This document shows, one piece after another, positions 17,618 to 25,017 of a stretch of 64,000 nt of DNA (position 1 is the first letter of the stretch; each line of letters begins with the position of its first letter). The stretch is from Labilithrix sp. Its GTDB lineage: Bacteria > Myxococcota_A > Polyangia > Polyangiales > Polyangiaceae. The stretch is taken from positions 1-64,000 of the forward strand of contig JAHBWF010000008.1 of assembly GCA_019637105.1 (NCBI GenBank). The letters are read 5' to 3'. The translations under genes were made by a program, and so were the position numbers. The notes beneath the pieces are model-generated. The model saw only the letters and a program-made list of their open reading frames with translations. It made no database searches and was not told the origin of the DNA.

Positions 17618-19204
17618 TTATCGAAGCGCCGCGCTCGCGACGAGCGCGGCGTCGATGACCTGCCGGACCGGGACGCCGTGCGCGCGCGCCGCGGCGACGC
17701 AGGCGTCGAGCTCGGGCTTGCGCTGCGGCGGCCCGAACGGACCGCCGGCGATCTTGATCGGGATCCGGCCGAACGGCGTCGTGACCTCCTCGGTGCGGCG
17801 CGGTCGCTCGACGCGATCGACCGCGCGGCGACGGACGCCGAGCGTCGTCGACTCGCGGAGGATGACCGCGGCGATCGCGTCGGCGCGCGACGCCTCGACG
17901 AGCGCGCCGAGCATGTGCCCGGGGCGGCCCTTCTTCATCGTGAGGGGCGCGCTCCAGGCGTCGAGCGCGCCGGCCGCGAGGATGGACTCGATGCACGTCG
18001 CGAGCAGCTCGCCGGTCACGTCGTCGAGGTTGGCCTCGAGCACGACGTGCGTGCCCTGCTCCGACGCGGCCGACGCCTCCGCCGGCTCGCCGAGGACGAC
18101 GCGGAGGAGGTTCGGCCGATCGGGGAGGTCGGCGGTCCCCGCGCCCCAGCCGGTGCGCTCGGGTCGCATCGCCGGCCAGCGCGTCGACTCGGTCGCGTGC
18201 GCTCCGACGATGGCGGCGCCCGTCGGCGTCACGAGCTCGAACGCGATCCCTCCGTCGTAGGTCGGGAGGCCCCGCAGACACTCGACCACCGCCGGCGCCG
18301 GCAGCGGCAGGACGCCGTGCCGCGCCTTCGTGCGCCCGTGCCCCATCGGCAGCGGCGAGACGACCACGCGCGCGCCGAGGTACGCGAGCGCCGCCGCGCT
18401 CCCGACGACGTCGACGATCGCGTCGATCCCTCCGACCTCGTGGAAGTGCACCTCGTCGATCGGCATCCGGTGCACCCTCGCCTCGGAGGCCGCGAGCCGC
18501 TCGAAGGTCGCGAGCGCCCGCGAGGCGACCTCCGCCGAAAGCTCGGCGCGCTCGATCATCGCGCGGATCTCGCCCCACGTCCGCTCGGGCTGCGCGTCGT
18601 CGAGGTGAACGTCGAACGACGTGCCGACGATCCCGCTCCGCTCGCGGACGCCGAAGTGGAGGTGAAACCCGCCGAGCTCCAGCCGCTCGACGGCCTCCTC
18701 CACGACCGACGCCGGCACGCCGAGGTCGACGAGCGCCGCGATGACCATGTCCCCGGCGAGCCCCGACGGCGCGTCGAAGAAGAGGATCTTGCCCGCTCCC
18801 GCCCCTCGCGGAAGCGACTCCTCCGCTCCCTCGTGCCGGCCGTGCCCGTGTCCGTTGCCCCCGGCGTGCACGTGCCCATGACCGTGCACGTGCTCATGCC
18901 CATGACCGTGACCGTGCTCATGCCCATGACCGTGCTCATGACCGTGCACGTGCTCATGCTCATGCTCATGACCGTGCACGTGCACGTGCCCATGACCGTG
19001 CACGTGCACGTGCCCATGACCATTGTCCTGCGCGCGCCCCCGCGCCCCCTTCCTCTTCACGCCCCCCGTCGTCTTCTCCACCGCCCCCTTCCTCTTCACG
19101 CCCCCCGTCGGCCTCGTCACCCCGCCCTTCCTCTTCACCGCCTTCTTCCCGCCGCCCCTCGCCCTCACCGCCGCCGCCTTCGCCCCGCGCTTCTCGCTCG
19201 CCAC
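17618..19204 (-). CDS. larC: Nickel insertion protein LarC with long poly-His N-terminal extension
   Basis: 528 residues. The conserved LarC core starts near residue 139 (KILFFDAPSGLAGDM) and contains the family motifs DEVHFHEVGG, LPLPAPAVVECLRG and EANLDDVTGELLA. LarC uses CTP to insert nickel into the pincer nucleotide cofactor of lactate racemase-type enzymes. In front is an extension without counterpart in typical LarC: a basic segment with repeated GGVKRKGA units (about 27-53), then a region of alternating His-X (residues 63-124) with 29 histidines. This resembles His-rich nickel-storage tails of HypB or UreE and should bind many Ni ions. The gene is one continuous frame, whereas some species make LarC by ribosomal frameshifting. 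The GTG start at 19204 is one base after the larB stop, supporting coupling. Confidence 0.93.
   Translation of the reverse strand: MASEKRGAKAAAVRARGGGKKAVKRKGGVTRPTGGVKRKGAVEKTTGGVKRKGARGRAQDNGHGHVHVHGHGHVHVHGHEHEHEHVHGHEHGHGHEHGHGHGHEHVHGHGHVHAGGNGHGHGRHEGAEESLPRGAGAGKILFFDAPSGLAGDMVIAALVDLGVPASVVEEAVERLELGGFHLHFGVRERSGIVGTSFDVHLDDAQPERTWGEIRAMIERAELSAEVASRALATFERLAASEARVHRMPIDEVHFHEVGGIDAIVDVVGSAAALAYLGARVVVSPLPMGHGRTKARHGVLPLPAPAVVECLRGLPTYDGGIAFELVTPTGAAIVGAHATESTRWPAMRPERTGWGAGTADLPDRPNLLRVVLGEPAEASAASEQGTHVVLEANLDDVTGELLATCIESILAAGALDAWSAPLTMKKGRPGHMLGALVEASRADAIAAVILRESTTLGVRRRAVDRVERPRRTEEVTTPFGRIPIKIAGGPFGPPQRKPELDACVAAARAHGVPVRQVIDAALVASAALR
18833..19018 (-). repeat. Degenerate short tandem repeat coding the His-X tract of LarC
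   Basis: Units such as catgaccgtgcacgtg and catgctcatgctcatg repeat through 186 bp and encode His-Gly, His-Val and His-Glu dipeptides. Such repeats can change length by slippage in 6- or 12-bp steps without losing frame, which would alter metal-binding capacity. Confidence 0.85.
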
Positions 19205-19205
19205 G

Positions 19206-19973
19206 TCACGCCTTCTTCCGCGTGCGCAAGATCCGAGCGGCCGCGAACGCGGCGCCGAACCCGTTGTCGATGTTCACCACCGTGATCCCCGAGGCGCAGC
19301 TCGTCAGCATCCCGAAGAGGGCCGTCATCCCCTGCTGCGCGGCGCCGTACCCGATCGAGGTCGGCACCGCGATCACCGGCACGTCGACGAGACCGCCGAC
19401 CACGCTCGCCAGCGCGCCCTCCATCCCGGCGATGACGATGATCACCGACGCCTCCTCGAGGATCGGGCGCTTGTGGAGGAGGCGGTGGATCCCGGCCACG
19501 CCGACGTCGAAGATCCGCTCGAAGCCGATCCCGAGCACGCGCATCGTCTCGGCGCACTCTTCGGCCACGGGCATGTCGCTCGTCCCGGCGCTGACGAGGG
19601 CGACCTTCCGCTCCGACAGCAGGGCGATCGGCGCCTTCTCGAGCGTGCACGTCCGACCGATCGCGTTGTGGCGCACCTCGGGCATGTCACGGACGAGCGC
19701 GTTCGCCTTCGCGTCGTCGATGCGCGTCACGAGGACGTTCTGCCCTACGCGCGCGAGCTCCCGCGCGATCGCGACGATCTGCTCGACCGTCTTGCCGTCG
19801 CCGAGGATCACCTCGGGGACCCCCTGCCGGAGCGCGCGGTGGTGATCGACGACCGCGAAGCCGAGGTCGGCGAAGGGGAGCTGCCGCAGCTCGGCGAGGG
19901 CGTCCTCGACTCGCGTGCCGCCGCTGCGAACGCGGAGCAAGAGCTCCGTCAGGCGAGCTTCATCCACGCGCAT
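19206..19973 (-). CDS. larB: Pyridinium-3,5-biscarboxylic acid mononucleotide synthase LarB
   Basis: 255 residues, normal family length. LarB carboxylates nicotinic acid adenine dinucleotide and hydrolyses it, the first step of nickel-pincer nucleotide synthesis. The C-terminal PurE-like domain is clear: SAGTSDMPVAEE (128-139), DVGVAGIHRL (156-165), AGMEGALASVV (182-192) and PTSIGYG (204-210). It is followed by larC one base downstream. larE, the sulfur-insertion step, and larA are not in the window, so they must lie elsewhere if the pathway is complete. Start ATG 19973 follows a TAGCTT hexamer by 10 nt. Confidence 0.95.
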   Translation of the reverse strand: MRVDEARLTELLLRVRSGGTRVEDALAELRQLPFADLGFAVVDHHRALRQGVPEVILGDGKTVEQIVAIARELARVGQNVLVTRIDDAKANALVRDMPEVRHNAIGRTCTLEKAPIALLSERKVALVSAGTSDMPVAEECAETMRVLGIGFERIFDVGVAGIHRLLHKRPILEEASVIIVIAGMEGALASVVGGLVDVPVIAVPTSIGYGAAQQGMTALFGMLTSCASGITVVNIDNGFGAAFAAARILRTRKKA

Positions 19974-19983
19974 GTCTTAGCCC

Positions 19984-19989
19984 AAGCTA
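19984..19989 (-). promoter_or_regulatory. -10 element (TAGCTT) of larB
   Basis: TAGCTT on the minus strand, 10 nt before the larB ATG. It overlaps by two bases the plus-strand box (19988-19993) of the divergent gene, so the two promoters are likely mutually exclusive. Confidence 0.45.
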
Positions 19990-19993
19990 TAAG
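19988..19993 (+). promoter_or_regulatory. -10-like element (TATAAG) of the membrane protein gene
   Basis: TATAAG ends 9 nt before ATG 20003. It matches TANNNT at two of the three fixed positions (last base G). The whole divergent intergenic region is only 29 bp. Confidence 0.35.
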
Positions 19994-20002
19994 TCCTGCG
20001 CC

Positions 20003-20551
20003 ATGCCCTTGCCGTTCGCCCTCCCCATCGGCCTCCTCGTCGGCATGAGCCTGGCCTGGCTCGCGCGCGTCGAGCTCGGCCGGTCGGAGGTCCCCTTGGT
20101 CCTCGCGCGGCCGTTCCTCGTCGCGGCCGCGCTCGGAGCGATCGTGCACCTCCCCGTGGTCGCGTACTTCGTCGCGATGCACGGCGACTGGGCGTACCTC
20201 TACCTGGTGCGGTTCAGCCGGATCCCCTCCGCCGTGGACCTCGCGCTCGTCATCGTGGCGGCGGCGCAGGTCCCGCTCGGCTTCGCGCTCGCGAGCCCGT
20301 GGGCGATCGCGAAGCGAGGCCCCGCGCTCCTCAAGCTCGGCGCCGTCGTCGGCGCGCTGCTCATCGTCGCGTGCGTCGTCGCCTCGCGCCGCCTCGCCGT
20401 CAGCGCGTCGTTCGCGCAGTACCACGCGGGGTTCGGCGTCGCGCCCCTCGCCGACACGCCCCTCGGACGCGGCGTCCTCATGAGCTGGATCGCCCTGCTC
20501 GCCGGCTACGCGTGGAGCGCCCACGTCCTGAAGGCGCCGCGCGCGGACTGA
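20003..20551 (+). CDS. Integral membrane protein of unknown function
   Basis: 182 residues with about five hydrophobic segments (near 5-25, 38-60, 75-100, 112-130 and 155-175). No catalytic motif or known family signature was recognised. It is divergent from larB-larC with a 29-bp spacer. A role in nickel or lactate metabolism could be guessed from position, but nothing in the sequence shows it. Confidence 0.75.
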   Translation: MPLPFALPIGLLVGMSLAWLARVELGRSEVPLVLARPFLVAAALGAIVHLPVVAYFVAMHGDWAYLYLVRFSRIPSAVDLALVIVAAAQVPLGFALASPWAIAKRGPALLKLGAVVGALLIVACVVASRRLAVSASFAQYHAGFGVAPLADTPLGRGVLMSWIALLAGYAWSAHVLKAPRAD

Positions 20552-20680
20552 GGGCCGCGGACCGCGGCTCGCCGCGCGCGCCTCACGGTCTCGTTCGCCC
20601 CTCCGTCACCGGGCCGCGCCTCGTCTCCGGGCGCCCGCGCGGCGTCGAGCGCGCGCCGCGTGTGCTATGAGATCGTGACG

Positions 20681-21265
20681 ATGTGGGTTCGCGGCGCGGC
20701 AATTCGTCCGGTGCCTCCGTACGCGGTGGTCGGGCGCGACGTGCTCGAGCGCATCGAGGACGAGCTGGCCGACGGCGGTCTCGGAGCGAAGTCCGAGCTC
20801 GATGACGCGTTCGAGCGCTTCGAGCGAACGCAGCCGGCGCTCGCCCAGCACGCCGCCGACATCCTCGCGCGGCCGCTCGACGAGACCGCCCTCGCGCTCG
20901 GCTACTTCCTGACGATCGCCGTCTGGCTCGCGTTCGAGCGCGCGTTCGGCGCGCGCCTCGCCGAGGTCACCGAGGACGCGCGCAACGCCGCGGACGCCGC
21001 GCTCGAGCTCGAGGAGCAGCTCCGCGCGAGCAACTCGCACGAGCCGCTGGAGCTCGAGGACGTGATGGCCATCGAGCAGCCCGCCGTCCTGGCGTTCGTG
21101 AACGAGCACGTGGACGCCGCGCTCGAGCCTCAGGAAGGAGACGCGCGCGACGTCGACGTCGACGACGTGCACGTCGTCTACCGCAACGTCCTGGTCCAGA
21201 CGCTGGCGCTCTCCCACGCGGTCGCGTCGACCACCGGAGCGCGCCCGCGCGAGCTGCTCGCCTGA
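20681..21265 (+). CDS. Hypothetical acidic protein
   Basis: 194 residues from ATG 20681, mostly helical and strongly acidic. One moderately hydrophobic segment (LALGYFLTIAVWLAF) lies about one third along. An Asp-rich stretch (DARDVDVDDVHVVYRN) comes near the C-terminus. No family was recognised. The start is chosen because a TATGAG hexamer (20666-20671) ends 9 nt upstream; an earlier in-frame start (20660) would overlap that box. Confidence 0.65.
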   Translation: MWVRGAAIRPVPPYAVVGRDVLERIEDELADGGLGAKSELDDAFERFERTQPALAQHAADILARPLDETALALGYFLTIAVWLAFERAFGARLAEVTEDARNAADAALELEEQLRASNSHEPLELEDVMAIEQPAVLAFVNEHVDAALEPQEGDARDVDVDDVHVVYRNVLVQTLALSHAVASTTGARPRELLA

Positions 21266-21284
21266 GCCCGAGCCGGGCGCTGCG

Positions 21285-21848
21285 TCACTTCTTGCGGTCG
21301 GTCATCTCGACGCCCGCCGCGACGAACTCCGCGATCAGCGCGCTGCCGTCGGGCTTCTTGTTGTCGAACGTGGCGCCCTCGGTCTCGTAGTGCGCGACCT
21401 GCTCGGGCGTGAGGAGCATCACGGAGACGCGGCCCTCGATCTTGACCTTCGCGCCGCGCGAGTCGGTGGGGAGGAAGAACGCGTAGCCCTTGAAGGTCAC
21501 GCGCATCGTCTCGCTCTCGCGCGCCTCCTCCGGCCGGATCTCCGCCCAGCAGCCGCGCTTCTGGCAGACCTGACGGACGGTGCCGTGGGTCGTGATCTGC
21601 TTGTCCTTGAAGGCCTCGGGGTTGGCGAGGATCTCGGAGAGCGGCACCACCGGCGTGTCCGGGTTCAGCGGATCGCCGAAGGTCTCCGCCTTCGCGGCCG
21701 GGGGGAGCTCCTCGTCCTCCTCGGTCGCCGCCGGCTCTTCCACGGGCGCCGTCTGGCCGGGCGCGTCTTTCTTCACCACCGTGGTGGTGCAGCCGAAGGC
21801 CTGAGACGCGAGCAGGGCGACGAGGAGCGGAGCGAGGAGTGTGCGCAT
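21285..21848 (-). CDS. DUF4920 family lipoprotein
   Basis: 187 residues. A signal peptide ends at lipobox AFGC (Cys20), followed by a Pro/Glu-rich linker. The rest matches the DUF4920 pattern: SEILANPEAFKDKQITTHGTV, then VCQKRGCWAEI with two cysteines, and GYAFFLPTDSRGAKVKIEGRV, an OB-like beta fold. The Cys-x4-Cys segment could bind metal or form a disulfide; the function is not established. No TANNNT box lies close to the start; the leader appears longer, with GAGAAGGGA upstream as a ribosome site. It is divergent from an imelysin-like gene, hinting at a shared envelope-metal context. Confidence 0.8.
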   Translation of the reverse strand: MRTLLAPLLVALLASQAFGCTTTVVKKDAPGQTAPVEEPAATEEDEELPPAAKAETFGDPLNPDTPVVPLSEILANPEAFKDKQITTHGTVRQVCQKRGCWAEIRPEEARESETMRVTFKGYAFFLPTDSRGAKVKIEGRVSVMLLTPEQVAHYETEGATFDNKKPDGSALIAEFVAAGVEMTDRKK

Positions 21849-21915
21849 GAGAGATGATCCCTTCTCTGTTGGGCGGACGAGTTACAACGTGGGAGTTGCC
21901 CGCGCAAGGTCTTCT

Positions 21916-21930
21916 TGATTTCCATTTTCA
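21916..21930. promoter_or_regulatory. Candidate Fur-like box before the imelysin gene
   Basis: TGATTTCCATTTTCA is an AT-rich 15-mer with TGA/TCA ends in otherwise GC-rich DNA. Aligned by hand to the 7-1-7 Fur consensus, 10 of 14 fixed positions agree. It lies just upstream of a TAAGGT -10 hexamer (21932-21937) of the imelysin gene, where a repressor would block transcription. Confidence 0.4.
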
Positions 21931-21949
21931 TTAAGGTACCTGGGAGCCG

Positions 21950-23119
21950 ATGAACCTGGGCCGGATCACCTCGATTTTCATGTTCTTCACCGCGATCGTC
22001 GCGATGACGCCCGCGGTCGGGTGCGGCGAGGACGACGCCGGTCCGGCCGCCCCGGACGCGCGCGCCGCCCAGGACAGCGCCTTCAAGGAGGCGGCCGAGA
22101 CGACGCTGGCGGGCTGGACCGAGGTGGCGAAGGCCACCCACGAAGAGACCGTGCGCCTCTGCAAGCTGCTCGAGAAGGCGATCGAGGACTTCATCAAGGC
22201 GCCGTCCCCCGAGCTGCTCGAGGGCGCGAAGGTCGCCTGGCGGACGGCGCGCGACGCGTACAGCCGCGCCGAGGCCTACCGCTTCACCGGCGGCCCGCTC
22301 GACGAGGACGCCGAGCTCGCCGCGCGCATCGAGACCGCGCCCGCCGACGTCACGCTCCTCGAGGGCTCGACGCTCGAGGCCGGCGGCGTCCTCGACGAGC
22401 TCATGACGGTCCCCGACGTGACCGGCGACGCCGTACGCGACGCGGCGCGCGGGAAGAACGTCCCGCTCGGCTGGCACGCGATCGAGGGGATGCTCTACGG
22501 CGCCGCGGTGACGTCCGGCGGCGCGCCGCGCCCGCACACCGACTTCGTCTTCGCCGATCCGGAGGACCGCAACGCGCGTCGCGGGCGCCTGGTCGCCAAG
22601 CTCGCGCGCATCCTGATCGAGGACATCGTGCTCGTCGCCAACCAGTGGGACTCCGAGCGCACGAACAGCTTCGCGCAGAAGCTCGTGCGCGGCCCGCTCG
22701 ACGACGGCTTCAAGCGCGCGCTCGGCGGCGTCGCGGAGTTCTCGCGCAGGGAGATGGCCGAGCGGAAGCTCGGCGGCGTCCTCGCGGGCGCGCCGGAGGT
22801 CTCGGACGCGAGCGACTCGACGCGCGCCGACCTCGCCGGCAACGCGCTCGGCGTCGAGGGGCTCCTGTTCGCGCGCGAGGGCCGCGTGACGGCTCCGTCG
22901 TTCCTCGACCTCGTACGCCGCGACGATCCGCAGCTCGCCGACGCCCTCGTCGCGTCGATCGCCGAGTCGCGCGCGTCGATCGATCGCTGCCCGCCCGCGC
23001 TCGCCGAGGCCGGCTCCGATCCGCAGAAGCGCGCCGCCGCCGAGGGCGCGCGCGACGCGCAGCTGGCGCTCGCCGCGCGGGTCGACGACGTCCTCCGCCA
23101 CTACGCCCTCGACCGCTGA
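21950..23119 (+). CDS. Imelysin-like (M75 family) lipoprotein
   Basis: 389 residues. Signal peptide with lipobox AVGC (Cys25). The imelysin signature G-x-H-x-x-E is present as GWHAIEG (Gly174-Glu179), inside an all-helical fold with the second-half repeat typical of the family. Imelysins are periplasmic proteins tied to iron uptake; many are pseudo-peptidases that may bind metal or ligand. A Fur-like box overlaps the promoter. The start ATG 21950 has GGGAG close upstream and begins the signal peptide. Family call is firm; exact function is not. Confidence 0.88.
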   Translation: MNLGRITSIFMFFTAIVAMTPAVGCGEDDAGPAAPDARAAQDSAFKEAAETTLAGWTEVAKATHEETVRLCKLLEKAIEDFIKAPSPELLEGAKVAWRTARDAYSRAEAYRFTGGPLDEDAELAARIETAPADVTLLEGSTLEAGGVLDELMTVPDVTGDAVRDAARGKNVPLGWHAIEGMLYGAAVTSGGAPRPHTDFVFADPEDRNARRGRLVAKLARILIEDIVLVANQWDSERTNSFAQKLVRGPLDDGFKRALGGVAEFSRREMAERKLGGVLAGAPEVSDASDSTRADLAGNALGVEGLLFAREGRVTAPSFLDLVRRDDPQLADALVASIAESRASIDRCPPALAEAGSDPQKRAAAEGARDAQLALAARVDDVLRHYALDR

Positions 23120-23261
23120 GCCTCGGGCGCGCGGCGGCGTCCGCTCGCCCTCCGACGTCGGAGAGCGCGGGGCGCCGTGAGCGCCGTCTCCCGACTCCCG
23201 ACGACGCGGTCTGCGGCCGCGCCGAGCCGCGCGCGGGCATGACAGGCGGAGCGGCGCGGTC

Positions 23262-23267
23262 TAGCGT
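23262..23267 (+). promoter_or_regulatory. -10 element (TAGCGT) of the MDR oxidoreductase gene
   Basis: TAGCGT ends 7 nt before ATG 23275. A TGACAG (-35-like) occurs 16 bp upstream of it. Confidence 0.45.
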
Positions 23268-23274
23268 GCGCGGC

Positions 23275-24312
23275 ATGCAGACCGAAGCGATGGTGATGAT
23301 GGCGACGGGCGGACCGGAGGTCCTCGAGCGGAGGACGATCGAGCTCGCCGAGCCGGGCGCGCGCGAGGTCCTCGTGCGCGTCCGCGCGGTCGCGCTGAAC
23401 CACATCGACATCTGGGGCCGCCGCGGGCTCCCGCACTTCCGCTACGACTTCCCGCACCGCCTCGGCGCCGACATCGCCGGCGAGGTCGAGGCGCTCGGCC
23501 CCGGCGCGAAGGGCGCGAAGGTCGGCGACGAGGTCCTCGTCAACCCCGGCCTCTCGTGCGGCGCCTGCGAGCGCTGCCTCCTCGGCGAGGACGTCTTCTG
23601 TCGCAGCTACCGGATCCTCGGCGAGAACACGCAGGGCGGCTACTCGCGCCACGTCGTCGTGCCCGACGCGAACCTGCTGCCGATGCCGGAGCGGCTCTCC
23701 TTCGAAGACGCCGCCGCGCTGCCGCTCTGCTTCCTCACGGCCTGGCAGATGGTCGTCCGCAAGGGCCAGGTCCGCGCCGGCCAGACCGTGCTCGTGCAGG
23801 CGGCCGGCAGCGGCGTCTCGAGCGCGGCGATCCAGATCGCGAAGATGCACGGCGCGCGCGTCATCGCCACGACGGGCACGGAGGAGAAGGCGGAGCGCGC
23901 ACGCGGGCTCGGCGCCGACGAGGTCATCGTCTACACGACGCAGGACTTCGTCGCCGAGACGAAGCGGCTCACCGACAAGAGGGGCGTGGATCTCGTCGTC
24001 GAGCACGTCGGCGGGGAGGTGCTCGCGAAGAGCGTCCTCGCGGCGGCGTGGGGCGGGCGCGTCGTCACGTGCGGCGCGACGACGGGCTTCACGCCGGAGA
24101 TCGACCTCCGCCACGTGTTCTTCCGCCAGATCGCGATCCTGGGCTCGACGATGGGACCGAAGGGCGATCTCTTCGGGATCCTCCGCCACGTCCAGGAGGG
24201 GCGTCTCCGGCCCGTCGTCGACCGGGTGATGCCTCTCTGGAGCGCCGTCGAGGCGCATCGCCTGCTCGAAGAGCGCAAGGTCTTCGGCAAGATCGTGCTC
24301 GCCGTCGACTGA
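23275..24312 (+). CDS. Zinc-type alcohol dehydrogenase / MDR oxidoreductase
   Basis: 345 residues, standard medium-chain dehydrogenase length. It has the GroES-like N-terminal domain, the structural-zinc lobe with Cys95, Cys98, Cys101 and Cys109 (GLSCGACERCLLGEDVFC), and a Rossmann domain with the AAGSGVSSAAIQIAK dinucleotide loop. At the usual catalytic-zinc cysteine position the sequence reads NHIDIW, as in quinone-oxidoreductase-like members that keep the structural zinc only. It probably reduces an enone, quinone or aldehyde with NADPH; the substrate cannot be read from sequence. The gene is monocistronic, converging on a lipoprotein gene. Confidence 0.88.
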   Translation: MQTEAMVMMATGGPEVLERRTIELAEPGAREVLVRVRAVALNHIDIWGRRGLPHFRYDFPHRLGADIAGEVEALGPGAKGAKVGDEVLVNPGLSCGACERCLLGEDVFCRSYRILGENTQGGYSRHVVVPDANLLPMPERLSFEDAAALPLCFLTAWQMVVRKGQVRAGQTVLVQAAGSGVSSAAIQIAKMHGARVIATTGTEEKAERARGLGADEVIVYTTQDFVAETKRLTDKRGVDLVVEHVGGEVLAKSVLAAAWGGRVVTCGATTGFTPEIDLRHVFFRQIAILGSTMGPKGDLFGILRHVQEGRLRPVVDRVMPLWSAVEAHRLLEERKVFGKIVLAVD

Positions 24313-24323
24313 CGGGGACGCGC

Positions 24324-24364
24324 GCCCGCGCCCGCGGCGCGCGAGCCCGCGCCCGCGGCGCGCG
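24324..24364. repeat. 20-bp direct repeat between convergent genes
   Basis: The 20-mer gcccgcgcccgcggcgcgcg occurs at 24324-24343 and again at 24345-24364. Its gcgc/ccgcgg content can fold on itself, so it may act as a bidirectional transcription end between the dehydrogenase and the lipoprotein gene. No T-run follows. Confidence 0.5.
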
Positions 24365-24375
24365 CGCGAGGCGGC

Positions 24376-24924
24376 TCAGGGCGCGCAGCCCTCGCGGCTC
24401 GCCGCTCCGACGCGCCGGTAGTGGCCGCCGGGATCCAGCGCGCCCTCGCCCTTCACGGTGATGTCGCCGCTCGGCTCGGTCACGATGTCGCCCTGCGCGG
24501 CGGTCGCGCGCCCGTCTCGCGTCGGGAAGTGAACGCGCCACGTGTCGCCCACGAGCGCGATCGTCCCGACGAGGCAGGCGTGGCGGGCGTAGAACGGGCA
24601 CCTTTGCCCCTGGCCCGTCGGCGCCGCCGAGCACGTCCACGCGTAGGCGGCGCCGCCTTCGTGCAGGTCGAGCTCGACGAACGGCGCGTCGTAGCGACGC
24701 TTCCCGTCGGGCCCGTCGACCGAGAGGAGCTGCCACGTCCCCCAGGCGCCGTCCTCCGGCCCCGACGGAGGGATGCGCTCGCGCGGCCCCCAGGGTGTGT
24801 CCTCGACGTCCACGGAAGAGGGATCGAAGGACGTCGACGTCCCGGCGGGATCGCCGTCGATCTTTCCGCCGCAAGCGGGCAGCGACACGAGCGAGAGCAG
24901 AACGACGCCGGCGAGCCTTCGCAT
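24376..24924 (-). CDS. Hypothetical lipoprotein
   Basis: 182 residues. Signal peptide with lipobox LPAC (Cys18) followed by GGKIDGD. The mature part looks like a small beta-sheet domain (WGTWQLLSVDGPDGKRRY, then WRVHFPTRDG), with four further cysteines including CSAAPTGQGQRCPFYARHAC that may form disulfides. It resembles the lipocalin-like lipid- or ligand-binding lipoproteins of myxobacteria but no family was recognised with confidence. Upstream GAGG supports ATG 24924. Divergent from rtcB. Confidence 0.7.
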   Translation of the reverse strand: MRRLAGVVLLSLVSLPACGGKIDGDPAGTSTSFDPSSVDVEDTPWGPRERIPPSGPEDGAWGTWQLLSVDGPDGKRRYDAPFVELDLHEGGAAYAWTCSAAPTGQGQRCPFYARHACLVGTIALVGDTWRVHFPTRDGRATAAQGDIVTEPSGDITVKGEGALDPGGHYRRVGAASREGCAP

Positions 24925-25003
24925 GGGGACCTCGTCCCTCTCATGGCCGGCGAGAGGACAGCCGTCGCGGCCCGACCCCCGTTGCGCGGCGCGCGCGGCG
25001 ACC

Positions 25004-25009
25004 TATGTT
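25004..25009 (+). promoter_or_regulatory. -10 element (TATGTT) of rtcB
   Basis: TATGTT ends 8 nt before ATG 25018; a TTGCGC (-35-like) lies 16 bp upstream of it. Confidence 0.5.
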
Positions 25010-25017
25010 GCGTCGTC

